DNA of 43,688 nucleotides from Synergistaceae bacterium (GTDB lineage: Bacteria > Synergistota > Synergistia > Synergistales > Aminobacteriaceae), in contig JAITGK010000086.1 in assembly GCA_031280635.1 (NCBI GenBank), positions 1 to 43,688 on the forward strand. The letters are read 5' to 3'. This document shows, in pieces, positions 8,657 to 16,348 of this stretch (positions within the stretch are counted from its first letter, which is position 1; every line of letters begins with the position of its first letter). The notes beneath the pieces were generated by a model. The model saw nothing but the letters and a program-made list of their open reading frames with translations, did no database searches and was not told where the DNA came from. The position numbers were made by a program, and so were the translations under genes.

Positions 8657-11359
8657 TTATCTGCCGACCACGCCGAAGCCATTTATCAGGCGGTCCAGCA
8701 TTTCGTCGACGGTGGAGGCGTAGCGGGCCATGGCGTTGTAAGCTTGGTTCCATTTCAAGATGTCCAGCATTTCCTCGTCCACGTTGACGCCCATGACGGA
8801 TTGACGCTGCTGGTCGATCTGCTCCGTCAGGCTTTCTTGGGTCTTGAGCATCAGGGCCGCGTGCCCGGCTTTACTGCCGATCTCCGCCAGGTAAGCCTCG
8901 TAGAAGCTGCCGAGGGACGCGCTGTTGCCGCTCAGGAGCGTCGTGTTTTTCAGCTCCGCCATTCGGGCGGCGTTGGTGCCGCTCCCCTCCCCGGAACTCT
9001 TGCCGGACACGGCCTTTCCATTCGCGTCGAGTTCCCCCGACGCCGCGCCGATGAGGCTGATGTCGTCGTCCACCGCCGTGGAGACCTTCAGCTTCGAAGC
9101 CGCGTCTGACTTGGAGGAAAGGGCTTCGAAAAACTCCACGCCGGTGGTATTGGCGTTGACGCCGATGCCGTAGCCCGAATACTGATAGGCGTTGAAGCTG
9201 TTGACCAGCGCCCAGGCCAGCTCGTCCAGCTCGCCCTTGAGCTTGGGAAGCAAGCCGTCGCGGACGTCCTCCAGTCCCTTGACAGAGCCGTCGCGGACGT
9301 GGTGACGGACGGTAATGGCCGTGCGCCCGACGCCCTTCAAGTCCAGCCATATCCCCTCACTGACCGCTTCCAGCGTCTTGGCGCTGTAGTCGGTGCGGTT
9401 GGTTCCCGCTGGGATGCGGCGCGCCTTCTCGAACTTGTTGTCCGCCGAGAGGAAATTCACCCCGTCGAAAGAGAACGACGCGTCTTCTGCCACCTTGGAG
9501 TAGGCCGTCACCTCGCGGTAAACGGGGTCGCCGCTGGCCGTCTCGCCCGTTTGCACCAGGGTCACGAGCCCTAAGCGGCGGAGGGTCTGCATGTTGCCGT
9601 CCTCGTCGCCCATAAGGGTGATGCGCTGAGCCTCCCCCACCACGTCGCTGGCGATGGAAAGGTGCCAGGACTGGTCGGTGTCCTGCACCAGCGCGGCGTG
9701 AACCCACTGTTCGGGGTTCGTCAAGCCGTAGGCCTCCTGATATTTTTCGTTGATTTTATTGCGGATGGTCTCCAGGGAGTCCGCCGCATCCACGTCGATG
9801 GTGATCACGGGGTTCTGGTTGACCATTCCCATTTGGGCGGCCAGGCTGCCGGTCACGTCGCTGACAGAGATCAGGTAGTTGTTATTGGACCCCACGGAGA
9901 ACTGCGTGGGCGGGTTGCCCGTCCTGACGGTAAAGCCATCGTCTCCGCTGGAGGGCAGTACAGACCTCAGAAAGTCGGTGAGTTCCGTCACCGTCAAAAC
10001 CGACCCCGTTGTCTGGACGGGATACGGCGTCGGCAGGGAAACGTAGGAAGTTCCTCCTGCGGTGTTGAAAACGTCGCTGGTCAGCAGCCATTTCTGGTAG
10101 GTTGGGCTTGCGGGATCGCTGTCCCAAGTCACCGTCACGTCGGCCTGGTAGTCCCCGGCCCCGAGCCGGAAGGTATAGGTCTCGCCGTCTTGCCCCGACC
10201 CCAGGACGTTGTTGCCGATGGCGGGGTTGGGGCTGTTAAAGATCTTCGACGCAACCTGGGTCCCCTGGCTGCCCACCTGAATACGGAAGGAGGTTGAGAG
10301 CCCCAGGGCCTCGGTGGCGGTCATAGGCCGCGTGCGCATGGGAATGGTATGCGGCGGCGCCGTAGGGCTCATTTTGAGGGTGCCGTCGTCGTTCAGGCAG
10401 AGCGGGTCTTGGCCGCCCACGGTCCAGGCCTCGCCGTTAGCGAGACGGTAGACGTTGAGCTGGTGGACGCCCTCGGGCCCCGTGGCCAGGGCCAAGGCCA
10501 CGCCTGTGTCCTCCACGATGTCGAACTCGTTGTCCCGCACCTGCACGTCGTAGTAGATTTTGTTCTCCCACTGGAAAGCGTGGGCCACCAGCTCCCTCAC
10601 CTTGTCCCCCTGAACCAGGGTGCGGCCGTTAAGGGTAATGAAAAACTCCCCCGTCACGCTGCCGTTGGAATAGGGGTCCTGAATGTCCACGTCCAGCATC
10701 TTCGACAGCTTGTCCAGAAGCAGGTCGCGTTTGTCCATCAGGTCGTTGGGGTTCTGTCCCAGGCCCTGAAGCTGGTATATCTGTTTATTCAGGGCCGCCA
10801 CTTCGTAAAGTATCTCGTTGGCCTGGGTCACAGCGGTCTGCACCTCGTCGTTGACCAGCGAGGCGTATTGGTCATAGCCCTGCACGATCTGGCCGATCAT
10901 CTCCCCCAGGGACTTAGCGGACTCTATTACGGAGCGCCGTATGGAGGGATCTTCCGGGTTCTTTTGAAGCTGCTGCAGGTCGTCCCAGAACGAGTCTAGA
11001 GCCACTCGCACCCCCTGACCGGCGGGCTCCTCCAGGTAGAGCTGAACGGTGTTGTACAAGCTGTTGACTTTACCCCAATAGCCTAGGGTGGAAAGCTCGG
11101 AACGGTATTGCAGGTCAAGAAACTCGTCCCGGATGCGGATGATATCGTCGAGCTTGGCCCCCGTACCAATTTGCCCCACAATGGCCGGGCTCGAAAGCCC
11201 AGGCGCCGCGTAAGGCGTCGTGGTGGAGATGTTCACCCGCTGACGCGAGTAGCCCTCCGTGTCCATATTGGTGACGTTGTGCCCCGCCACCTCAATTCCC
11301 TGGCGAAACGCGTTGAGAGCGCGCTTGCTCATTTCCAATCCAGCAAAATTGTTTAACAT
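8657..11359 (-). CDS. flgK: FlgK hook-associated protein 1, large form (900 aa)
   Basis: Typical FlgK ends are present. The N-terminus has FAGLEMSKRALNAFRQGIE, VAGHNVTNMDTEGYSRQRV and a PYAAPGLSSP segment. The C-terminus has LKTQESLTEQIDQQRQSV followed by GVNVDEEMLDILKWNQAYNA and ASTVDEMLDRLINGFG. Between them lies an expanded variable domain, making it 900 residues against the common 450-650. FlgK forms the first hook-filament junction ring outside the cell, exported with its chaperone FlgN, which is encoded just upstream. A GGGGG ribosome site lies 9 bases before the ATG, and the gap to flgN is only 6 bases. Confidence 0.95.
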   Translation of the reverse strand: MLNNFAGLEMSKRALNAFRQGIEVAGHNVTNMDTEGYSRQRVNISTTTPYAAPGLSSPAIVGQIGTGAKLDDIIRIRDEFLDLQYRSELSTLGYWGKVNSLYNTVQLYLEEPAGQGVRVALDSFWDDLQQLQKNPEDPSIRRSVIESAKSLGEMIGQIVQGYDQYASLVNDEVQTAVTQANEILYEVAALNKQIYQLQGLGQNPNDLMDKRDLLLDKLSKMLDVDIQDPYSNGSVTGEFFITLNGRTLVQGDKVRELVAHAFQWENKIYYDVQVRDNEFDIVEDTGVALALATGPEGVHQLNVYRLANGEAWTVGGQDPLCLNDDGTLKMSPTAPPHTIPMRTRPMTATEALGLSTSFRIQVGSQGTQVASKIFNSPNPAIGNNVLGSGQDGETYTFRLGAGDYQADVTVTWDSDPASPTYQKWLLTSDVFNTAGGTSYVSLPTPYPVQTTGSVLTVTELTDFLRSVLPSSGDDGFTVRTGNPPTQFSVGSNNNYLISVSDVTGSLAAQMGMVNQNPVITIDVDAADSLETIRNKINEKYQEAYGLTNPEQWVHAALVQDTDQSWHLSIASDVVGEAQRITLMGDEDGNMQTLRRLGLVTLVQTGETASGDPVYREVTAYSKVAEDASFSFDGVNFLSADNKFEKARRIPAGTNRTDYSAKTLEAVSEGIWLDLKGVGRTAITVRHHVRDGSVKGLEDVRDGLLPKLKGELDELAWALVNSFNAYQYSGYGIGVNANTTGVEFFEALSSKSDAASKLKVSTAVDDDISLIGAASGELDANGKAVSGKSSGEGSGTNAARMAELKNTTLLSGNSASLGSFYEAYLAEIGSKAGHAALMLKTQESLTEQIDQQRQSVMGVNVDEEMLDILKWNQAYNAMARYASTVDEMLDRLINGFGVVGR

Positions 11360-11365
11360 ATCGCG

Positions 11366-11812
11366 TTACCCCCTAAAATCCAGCCCTCCGGCGCGCGTAA
11401 ATCCCGCGTTAAGGCGTCTCCACTCGGAAAGAAGCATTGCGCTGTAACGCTCGTTCCGCTCGATCAGGCTGATCAAAACCGCCATCTCCGACTTCAAAGC
11501 GAAAACCACGTGCCCCAAACGGTCTCCCGCTCCTCGGAACAAGGCTCGCTCCCCGTCGGAAATGGCCGCCGCCAGGGCTGAAAGGCGGGGCTCACAGCCC
11601 AGTGCGGCGGCAAGGGACTCCGCCAAACGCGTCCTTTGGGCCTCCTTGGTCTGAATGCTAAAAAAAACGTCCTGGACGTCCTTCATCAAGTCCTGCATGA
11701 GTTCACGGTCGTCGTCCTTGACGGCCTCGCGCTGTTCCGTGACCAAATCAATCAGTTCGTCGAGCAGCTCGGCCTCCTCCAGCATGGCGTGGGTCAGGGC
11801 CTGCGCGGACAA
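11366..11812 (-). CDS. flgN: FlgN-like export chaperone
   Basis: The 148-residue, mostly alpha-helical protein is rich in Leu, Glu and Arg and sits exactly where FlgN is expected, between flgM and flgK. It opens with ALTHAMLEEAELLDELIDLV, the amphipathic helix typical of FlgN, and ends with a helix containing ISLIERNERYSAMLLSEW. FlgN binds the C-termini of FlgK and FlgL in the cytoplasm and delivers them to the export gate. I chose a TTG start at 11812, preceded by GAGGAA at 7 bases; the alternative would be an internal start after the first helix. Primary sequence is weakly conserved in the family, so context contributes strongly. Confidence 0.85.
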   Translation of the reverse strand: MSAQALTHAMLEEAELLDELIDLVTEQREAVKDDDRELMQDLMKDVQDVFFSIQTKEAQRTRLAESLAAALGCEPRLSALAAAISDGERALFRGAGDRLGHVVFALKSEMAVLISLIERNERYSAMLLSEWRRLNAGFTRAGGLDFRG

Positions 11813-11815
11813 GCG

Positions 11816-12103
11816 CTATTCCTCACCGTTCAGGATTCCGGCCAAAAAGAGGTTGTGGGCGACTTTTTCGAGAGGGGACTGGTATTCCCCCGCGTCCACT
11901 TTTTCCTTGAGTTCGTCGACAAGGTCCTGCCGAACATCGGGAACGCTCCTCAGCTCCCCAGAGATCCGGGCAAGCTCGACGGCGAACAGGCTGAAATTTG
12001 CCTCGTCTGAGCCGCTCCTGATTCCACCGGCCCCGCAGCCTTTTCGAGCTTTCGCCTTGGCGGCCGCCTCGACTCCATACTGACCCGTAATCTTTTCTAT
12101 CAA
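11816..12103 (-). CDS. flgM: FlgM anti-sigma-28 factor
   Basis: The 95-residue protein has a disordered, basic N-terminal half and a C-terminal sigma-28-binding helix region with VRQDLVDELKEKVDAGEY and EKVAHNLFLAGIL, the FlgM pattern 'R.dkv..lk..i..G.Y......A..ll'. FlgM holds sigma-28 (FliA) inactive until it is exported through the completed hook. The start is TTG at 12103, with AAGGAG nine bases upstream. It is the first gene of the operon and lies about 100 bases below an apparent sigma-28 promoter, so it is probably autoregulated. The stop lies 3 bases before the flgN start. Confidence 0.92.
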   Translation of the reverse strand: MIEKITGQYGVEAAAKAKARKGCGAGGIRSGSDEANFSLFAVELARISGELRSVPDVRQDLVDELKEKVDAGEYQSPLEKVAHNLFLAGILNGEE

Positions 12104-12204
12104 GGGGATCCACTCCTTTACACGGAATATCCTTGAGTCCTCAAATTTTTACCGCGTTTTTACCGCGCCCCGCTTTCCCACGCCGCCACTTTTTCTCTGG
12201 GTTT

Positions 12205-12232
12205 GTATCGGCAAGTGCGCCAGAAGGCTTTA
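12205..12232 (-). promoter_or_regulatory. Sigma-28 (FliA) type promoter for the flgM operon
   Basis: Read on the minus strand there is TAAA (12232-12229), a 16-base gap, then GCCGATAC (12212-12205). The FliA consensus is TAAA, about 15 bases, GCCGATAA. Seven of eight -10 bases match; the spacer is one base longer than ideal. It lies about 100 bases upstream of flgM. The TAAA directly abuts an IS5-family terminal repeat starting at 12234. Confidence 0.75.
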
Positions 12233-12233
12233 G

Positions 12234-12330
12234 AGCGTGTTTTAAAAGGTCTCAGATAGACCGAAGGCGTCTCAACATGAAGATTAGATCATAGCCAGTG
12301 TAAAGATGCAGAGAACCCTCCCTCAAATGA
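12234..12330 (-). mobile_element. IS5-family right-end remnant with transposase C-terminus
   Basis: The sequence starts with GAGCGTGTTTTAAAAG, identical to the left end of the IS remnant at 23419. Reading away from this end on the minus strand, a frame closes with LHLYTGYDLIFMLRRLRSI then a stop, resembling the usual '..MIRLMLRRL' ending of IS5-type transposases. Only the last ~25 codons are recognisable. The fragment separates the cobN-like operon from the flagellar promoter. Confidence 0.7.
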
Positions 12331-12354
12331 CGGTGGGGGGGCTTTGTCACCGTC
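12329..12354. other. Hairpin downstream of the CobN-like gene
   Basis: A perfect 7-bp stem GACGGTG/CACCGTC encloses a G/C-rich loop, about 80 bases past the stop of the chelatase gene. It has only a weak T stretch on the minus strand (ATTT), so a terminator role for the upstream operon is possible but not convincing. Confidence 0.3.
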
Positions 12355-12430
12355 CTGATCGCCTCAGTGCTCATCGCAGGGCTTTTCGTAAAAATACTGG
12401 GGTGAAAGATTGCGAACACGTCCTAGTGCT

Positions 12431-15400
12431 CTAGTCCTTTTTCTTTCCGCGTCTGAGGCCGGCATAGAACAGCGCCAGCAGGGCCAACACGAACGCGGCG
12501 GCGAACCACTCCACTCCTGAGGAGGACAGGGACGTATGATCTTGCCTGTCCTCCACCCGCTCCATCTTGAAGCCCTTGACACTAACCTCTCCAGTGTCGC
12601 TTTCGGGGCCTGCCGCCGAGTTGGAGGGGGTGGCCTCACCCAGGTTTTTCAGCAGGTTCGCGCGGGCCTCCACCATCTCCTCAAGGCTTTTCTGCCCCGT
12701 TTTTTCCACTGCCAATTTGAACTCAGCTGTCATTTCGGGCGCCATGAGGCCCGGAATTGAGATGATGTTGAGCACCGTCTGGTGAAACTGCGGGTTGTTG
12801 CAGGTGTGGTCGCAGCAGGCGACTCCACGGTTTATCACGCTCATGGCGTAGTTCACAGCCAGCTTGCGCTCAATCTCCTCGCCGGCGTCCCAATAACCCC
12901 TGCGCGCCGTCTCCAGCATCCGCGCGGTCATGGACTGGTAGGCCCACGGGTTGTTCTCGTCCAGAAATTTGTGAATGTCCAGCCCGTACTTGTCCGTCAC
13001 GTACACTTCGTAGGTCTGTTTCCACAGGGAATCGTCCACAGCCTCAGGCGTCGTCACCTGCCACCCCCAAAGGTGGTCTACGTAGTCGGACATCTCGGCG
13101 GCCCCGGCGTACTTCTCTTCCTTCATTCCCTCTATCCACCTGGGGTTCAGATAACGCGCCCGCGTCTCGCCCGCGAGGAATTTCTGGAGTGTCTTCATTT
13201 TGACCAAACCCCGTGTCCTCTGATCTGCCACCAGTGTATCCGGCGCGACACCGGACACGTGGCGTATGGCCATGGACAGGCCGCCGAGCCACTGAAACAT
13301 GTCGTCGTTGTCCAGAAGTCCGTACAGGTTCGAAGAGACGGAATGCCACGCCACCTTTGAATCGCGCATGTTCTCGTCGAAAGCGCCTTGAGCCGGCTCA
13401 CCCCACAGGCCCTCCCCATACGCGAAGCCGATCTGCTTCCTGTACACGTCGGACACGGCCGAATCCTCCTTCCACAGCCCGGACGCCGACACCATCTCGC
13501 TCACCCTGGTTCCGTAAGAACCCGGTCTCGCGGAGAATATCCTGACCTTTGAAAAACGCACGGCCTCCTCCTCACTCATGCCGGACGTCATCAGCCTTTC
13601 CTTGATGCGAAGGTCGTTCCTAGCGATGAAGTTTTCTATGTCATCCTGGACCACAGCCTGCCTGATGGCATTATCGATAAAGAGCAGCTTGTCCGGAAAA
13701 ATATCCCGGTAAAGGCTGGAGGGGTTGATCAGCACATCTATCCTCGGACGCTTGAGGATGCTTCCCGGTATGGGCCGCGTGCCCGTCACCGTGCCTGAAG
13801 CGTTCCACACCGGCTCCACGCCGATCAGGGCGAATAGCGTGGCCTCGTTTAAGCCCTCGTTGCGCAGGGACTCCTCGGCCCACAGCACTACGGCCACTTT
13901 ATCGGGGTACGTTCCGTGTTTGTCTGTATAAGCGGACACAATCTGCTCCGCGGCCTTTTGTCCTAGCTCCCACGCCGCAGGAGTGGGCAGCCGGTTCGGA
14001 AAAATCCCGTAAAAATTTTTCCCCGTGGGGAGCGCACCCGGGTTGCGGATCGGGTCCCCGGCCTCCGCTGGAGGCACGTAGCGACCCTCCAGTGCCCGCA
14101 GGAAGTTCGTCATCTCCGACGGCCCCGATCTCGAAAGGTTGTCCGCAGCCGCTTTCGCGCTCCAGTCCACGTTCTGTCTGACGATGGACGCGGCAAATTC
14201 CTTGACCTCGTCCTCCGCGGGAGAGCGCCCGTAAGTGTGAAGGCCGTAGGGCGCCGTGTCCGTTTCCAGGTACTCCAGGTACTCGGCGAGCGCCTCCACG
14301 TCCTCCTCCCCGCCGATTTCTTCGAGTCCCAGGTCCTTGTGGAGCCCCAGGCTCTCCGCCAGCGCCCGGACGCGCTCAAGGTACGTCTCTTCCGTCAGCG
14401 AACCGGTAGAAGCAGCGCTCTCGTATTGCGCGCAGAACTCCTTCAGTTCTTTGTATTCTGCGTAGCCCTCCGCTGGGGTCAGCGTCGGCGTCAGGTGATC
14501 CAGCGTCACGGCCCGCCCCCTGCGTTTAGCCTGAAGCCCTTCCCCGACCAAGTCCATGTTGTAGGGGTAGAGGTTCGGGACGTCTGTCACCATGACCTCC
14601 GGGGGGCAGGAAAGCGAAAGACCCGATTGCTTGCCCGGCAGCCACTCGTGGGTAGCATGCGTCCCCAGGTGCACCATCGCGTCGGCCCCGAAAACGCGCT
14701 CAAGCCAGAGGTAGACCGCAATATATTGATGGTGCGGGTAGATCACGGCGTCGTGGTAGAGCTTCATAGGGTCATCGGTAACGGCGCGCGGCGGTTCGGG
14801 AAGCATTACCAGGTTGCGGGAACTCACCATCGGGATAACGATGTTCCCGTCCTTGATCATAGGGCCGTCCCGACCCGGTTCCCCCCACTGTTCCGTCACG
14901 CGGCGCTTGAAGTCCTCAGGCAGCTCGGCGAACCATTTTTTGTACGTTTCGACCGGAAGGAGTTCCGCCTGCCCTGAGGCGATGAGGGCCTCCAGCTCCC
15001 CCGGCGCCCACGAGCCCACGTTGCGCCCTCCCCTCAGAACCAGCCCCTGGATGTTCTCCTCACGGAGCGCGGCGTTTGAAACCAAGTACCCGGCGTTCTG
15101 CAGAGCGGAGGAGATTTCTTCCAGGCTGCGGAACACGTTGAGGTAGCTTGCGCCGATTTTTTGTTTCCCCTGACTGTTATTATAGTAGAGAATCGCCACT
15201 TTTTTCTCCGAATTTGGTTTTTTCCTCAGCTTGATCCAGTTATGAATCCTTGGTGCCATTCTCTCCACCATGCCGGGGATAAGCACTGTACGGTACACCA
15301 CGCCGCCGCTTGACGGGTGGCGTTCCTCCACTTTCGCCATCAGGGGCGTGGGCTCGACGATCCCGCTGATCTCCGGCGTCGCCAGGGTCCGCGTCACGTC

Positions 15401-16315
15401 CAGGACAGGCAGGCCTTGCTCGCTCCGGGACCATTCGTCAATCGTGAGCGACCTTATGTTGATAGCGTTGAACACCAGCGTATCCAGCGCCTCGATCAGC
15501 TTCCCCAGCTCCTCGTCCAGAGCGGAGTAAAATTTCAGCGTGAAAAGAAGAACGGCATCCACCCGGGGCCGTCTCTTTTCGTCCAGGAAAAACGACTCGA
15601 AGGTGACGCGGTCCGGGCCGAAGGCGACGATTACATTGAAGCCCTCACCCTCCAGTTTCGACACCAGCTCGTCCAGCGCGTCGCGCTGTCCCTCCAGGAC
15701 GGACGTGGAAAAAACGGTGATTCCGAGCCTGGGAAGCTCAGCGTTGTAGGCGCTCCTGGACTCCGACCACCTCATGTAGTCCACGTAGTTGCCGAACGGG
15801 GACGGGGCGTCCGGGTGGTATAGGCCCGTTTTCAGCGTCTCCTCCACCGGCCCGTAGGACACGTCCCCGTCCAGAGTTTTGTGTATGGCGAGTTTCAGCA
15901 TGTTGCGGATGTTTTCCCGGCCGATGTTCAGAAAATAGGCCGCGACCTCACTGTCGAACAGGAAGCCCCGTTCTCTCAGTTCTTTGTCGTCCCGAGAGCG
16001 TCTCAGGGCAAAGACCGTCTTACCCTCGGTCAAACCGTGGCTGAGCAGGTACTGCGCCAGGTTCCAGCCCATCACGTCCACTAGTATAACCTCGCTGCCG
16101 CGGACGAACTCCTCCGCTTCCGCGCTCTCCAAATCCGCCAAGCAATACGCTCGCGCACGGATATCTTGGGGAAGATCGAGATTTGCCATGGCCTCCTGTG
16201 CCACGAAACTGTCGGAATCGATAACAATCAAGGACACGTCCGCCGCCCAGCAAGCGGCGGGCGTCAGGACGAACATGGAGAAAAAGGCGATCGCAAAAAG
16301 AAAAATTTTTTTCAC
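12431..16315 (-). CDS. CobN/HmuS-like chelatase, extracytoplasmic and membrane-anchored (1294 aa)
   Basis: This large protein belongs to the CobN/BchH/ChlH family of metal-tetrapyrrole chelatase subunits. The family signature is at about residues 544-560, MVHLGTHATHEWLPGKQ, with the conserved His and Glu. Nearby blocks GPMIKDGNIVIPMVSSRNL and YPHHQYIAVYLWLERVFGAD are also typical. Unlike cytoplasmic CobN, it starts with a clear signal peptide (MKKIFLFAIAFFSMFVL, cleavage near CWAAD) and ends with a transmembrane helix and basic tail (WFAAAFVLALLALFYAG, then RRGKKKD). That topology matches HmuS-type proteins of haem or corrinoid uptake loci, which are thought to act outside the cytoplasm in metal removal or exchange. 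No ChlI/ChlD or CobS/CobT ATPase partners are encoded nearby. It is the last of six genes behind a cobalamin riboswitch, 33 bases after the TonB receptor gene. The substrate (corrinoid or haem) is not decidable from sequence alone. Confidence 0.88.
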   Translation of the reverse strand: MKKIFLFAIAFFSMFVLTPAACWAADVSLIVIDSDSFVAQEAMANLDLPQDIRARAYCLADLESAEAEEFVRGSEVILVDVMGWNLAQYLLSHGLTEGKTVFALRRSRDDKELRERGFLFDSEVAAYFLNIGRENIRNMLKLAIHKTLDGDVSYGPVEETLKTGLYHPDAPSPFGNYVDYMRWSESRSAYNAELPRLGITVFSTSVLEGQRDALDELVSKLEGEGFNVIVAFGPDRVTFESFFLDEKRRPRVDAVLLFTLKFYSALDEELGKLIEALDTLVFNAINIRSLTIDEWSRSEQGLPVLDVTRTLATPEISGIVEPTPLMAKVEERHPSSGGVVYRTVLIPGMVERMAPRIHNWIKLRKKPNSEKKVAILYYNNSQGKQKIGASYLNVFRSLEEISSALQNAGYLVSNAALREENIQGLVLRGGRNVGSWAPGELEALIASGQAELLPVETYKKWFAELPEDFKRRVTEQWGEPGRDGPMIKDGNIVIPMVSSRNLVMLPEPPRAVTDDPMKLYHDAVIYPHHQYIAVYLWLERVFGADAMVHLGTHATHEWLPGKQSGLSLSCPPEVMVTDVPNLYPYNMDLVGEGLQAKRRGRAVTLDHLTPTLTPAEGYAEYKELKEFCAQYESAASTGSLTEETYLERVRALAESLGLHKDLGLEEIGGEEDVEALAEYLEYLETDTAPYGLHTYGRSPAEDEVKEFAASIVRQNVDWSAKAAADNLSRSGPSEMTNFLRALEGRYVPPAEAGDPIRNPGALPTGKNFYGIFPNRLPTPAAWELGQKAAEQIVSAYTDKHGTYPDKVAVVLWAEESLRNEGLNEATLFALIGVEPVWNASGTVTGTRPIPGSILKRPRIDVLINPSSLYRDIFPDKLLFIDNAIRQAVVQDDIENFIARNDLRIKERLMTSGMSEEEAVRFSKVRIFSARPGSYGTRVSEMVSASGLWKEDSAVSDVYRKQIGFAYGEGLWGEPAQGAFDENMRDSKVAWHSVSSNLYGLLDNDDMFQWLGGLSMAIRHVSGVAPDTLVADQRTRGLVKMKTLQKFLAGETRARYLNPRWIEGMKEEKYAGAAEMSDYVDHLWGWQVTTPEAVDDSLWKQTYEVYVTDKYGLDIHKFLDENNPWAYQSMTARMLETARRGYWDAGEEIERKLAVNYAMSVINRGVACCDHTCNNPQFHQTVLNIISIPGLMAPEMTAEFKLAVEKTGQKSLEEMVEARANLLKNLGEATPSNSAAGPESDTGEVSVKGFKMERVEDRQDHTSLSSSGVEWFAAAFVLALLALFYAGLRRGKKKD

Positions 16316-16348
16316 GGCGCAACTCCTTAAATTTTTTATAATACTAGT

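Noticed and set aside
12431-16315. Calling the CobN-like gene a cytoplasmic cobaltochelatase of B12 synthesis
   Set aside because: A clear signal peptide and C-terminal anchor, no ATPase subunits and no cob/cbi biosynthesis genes in the window.
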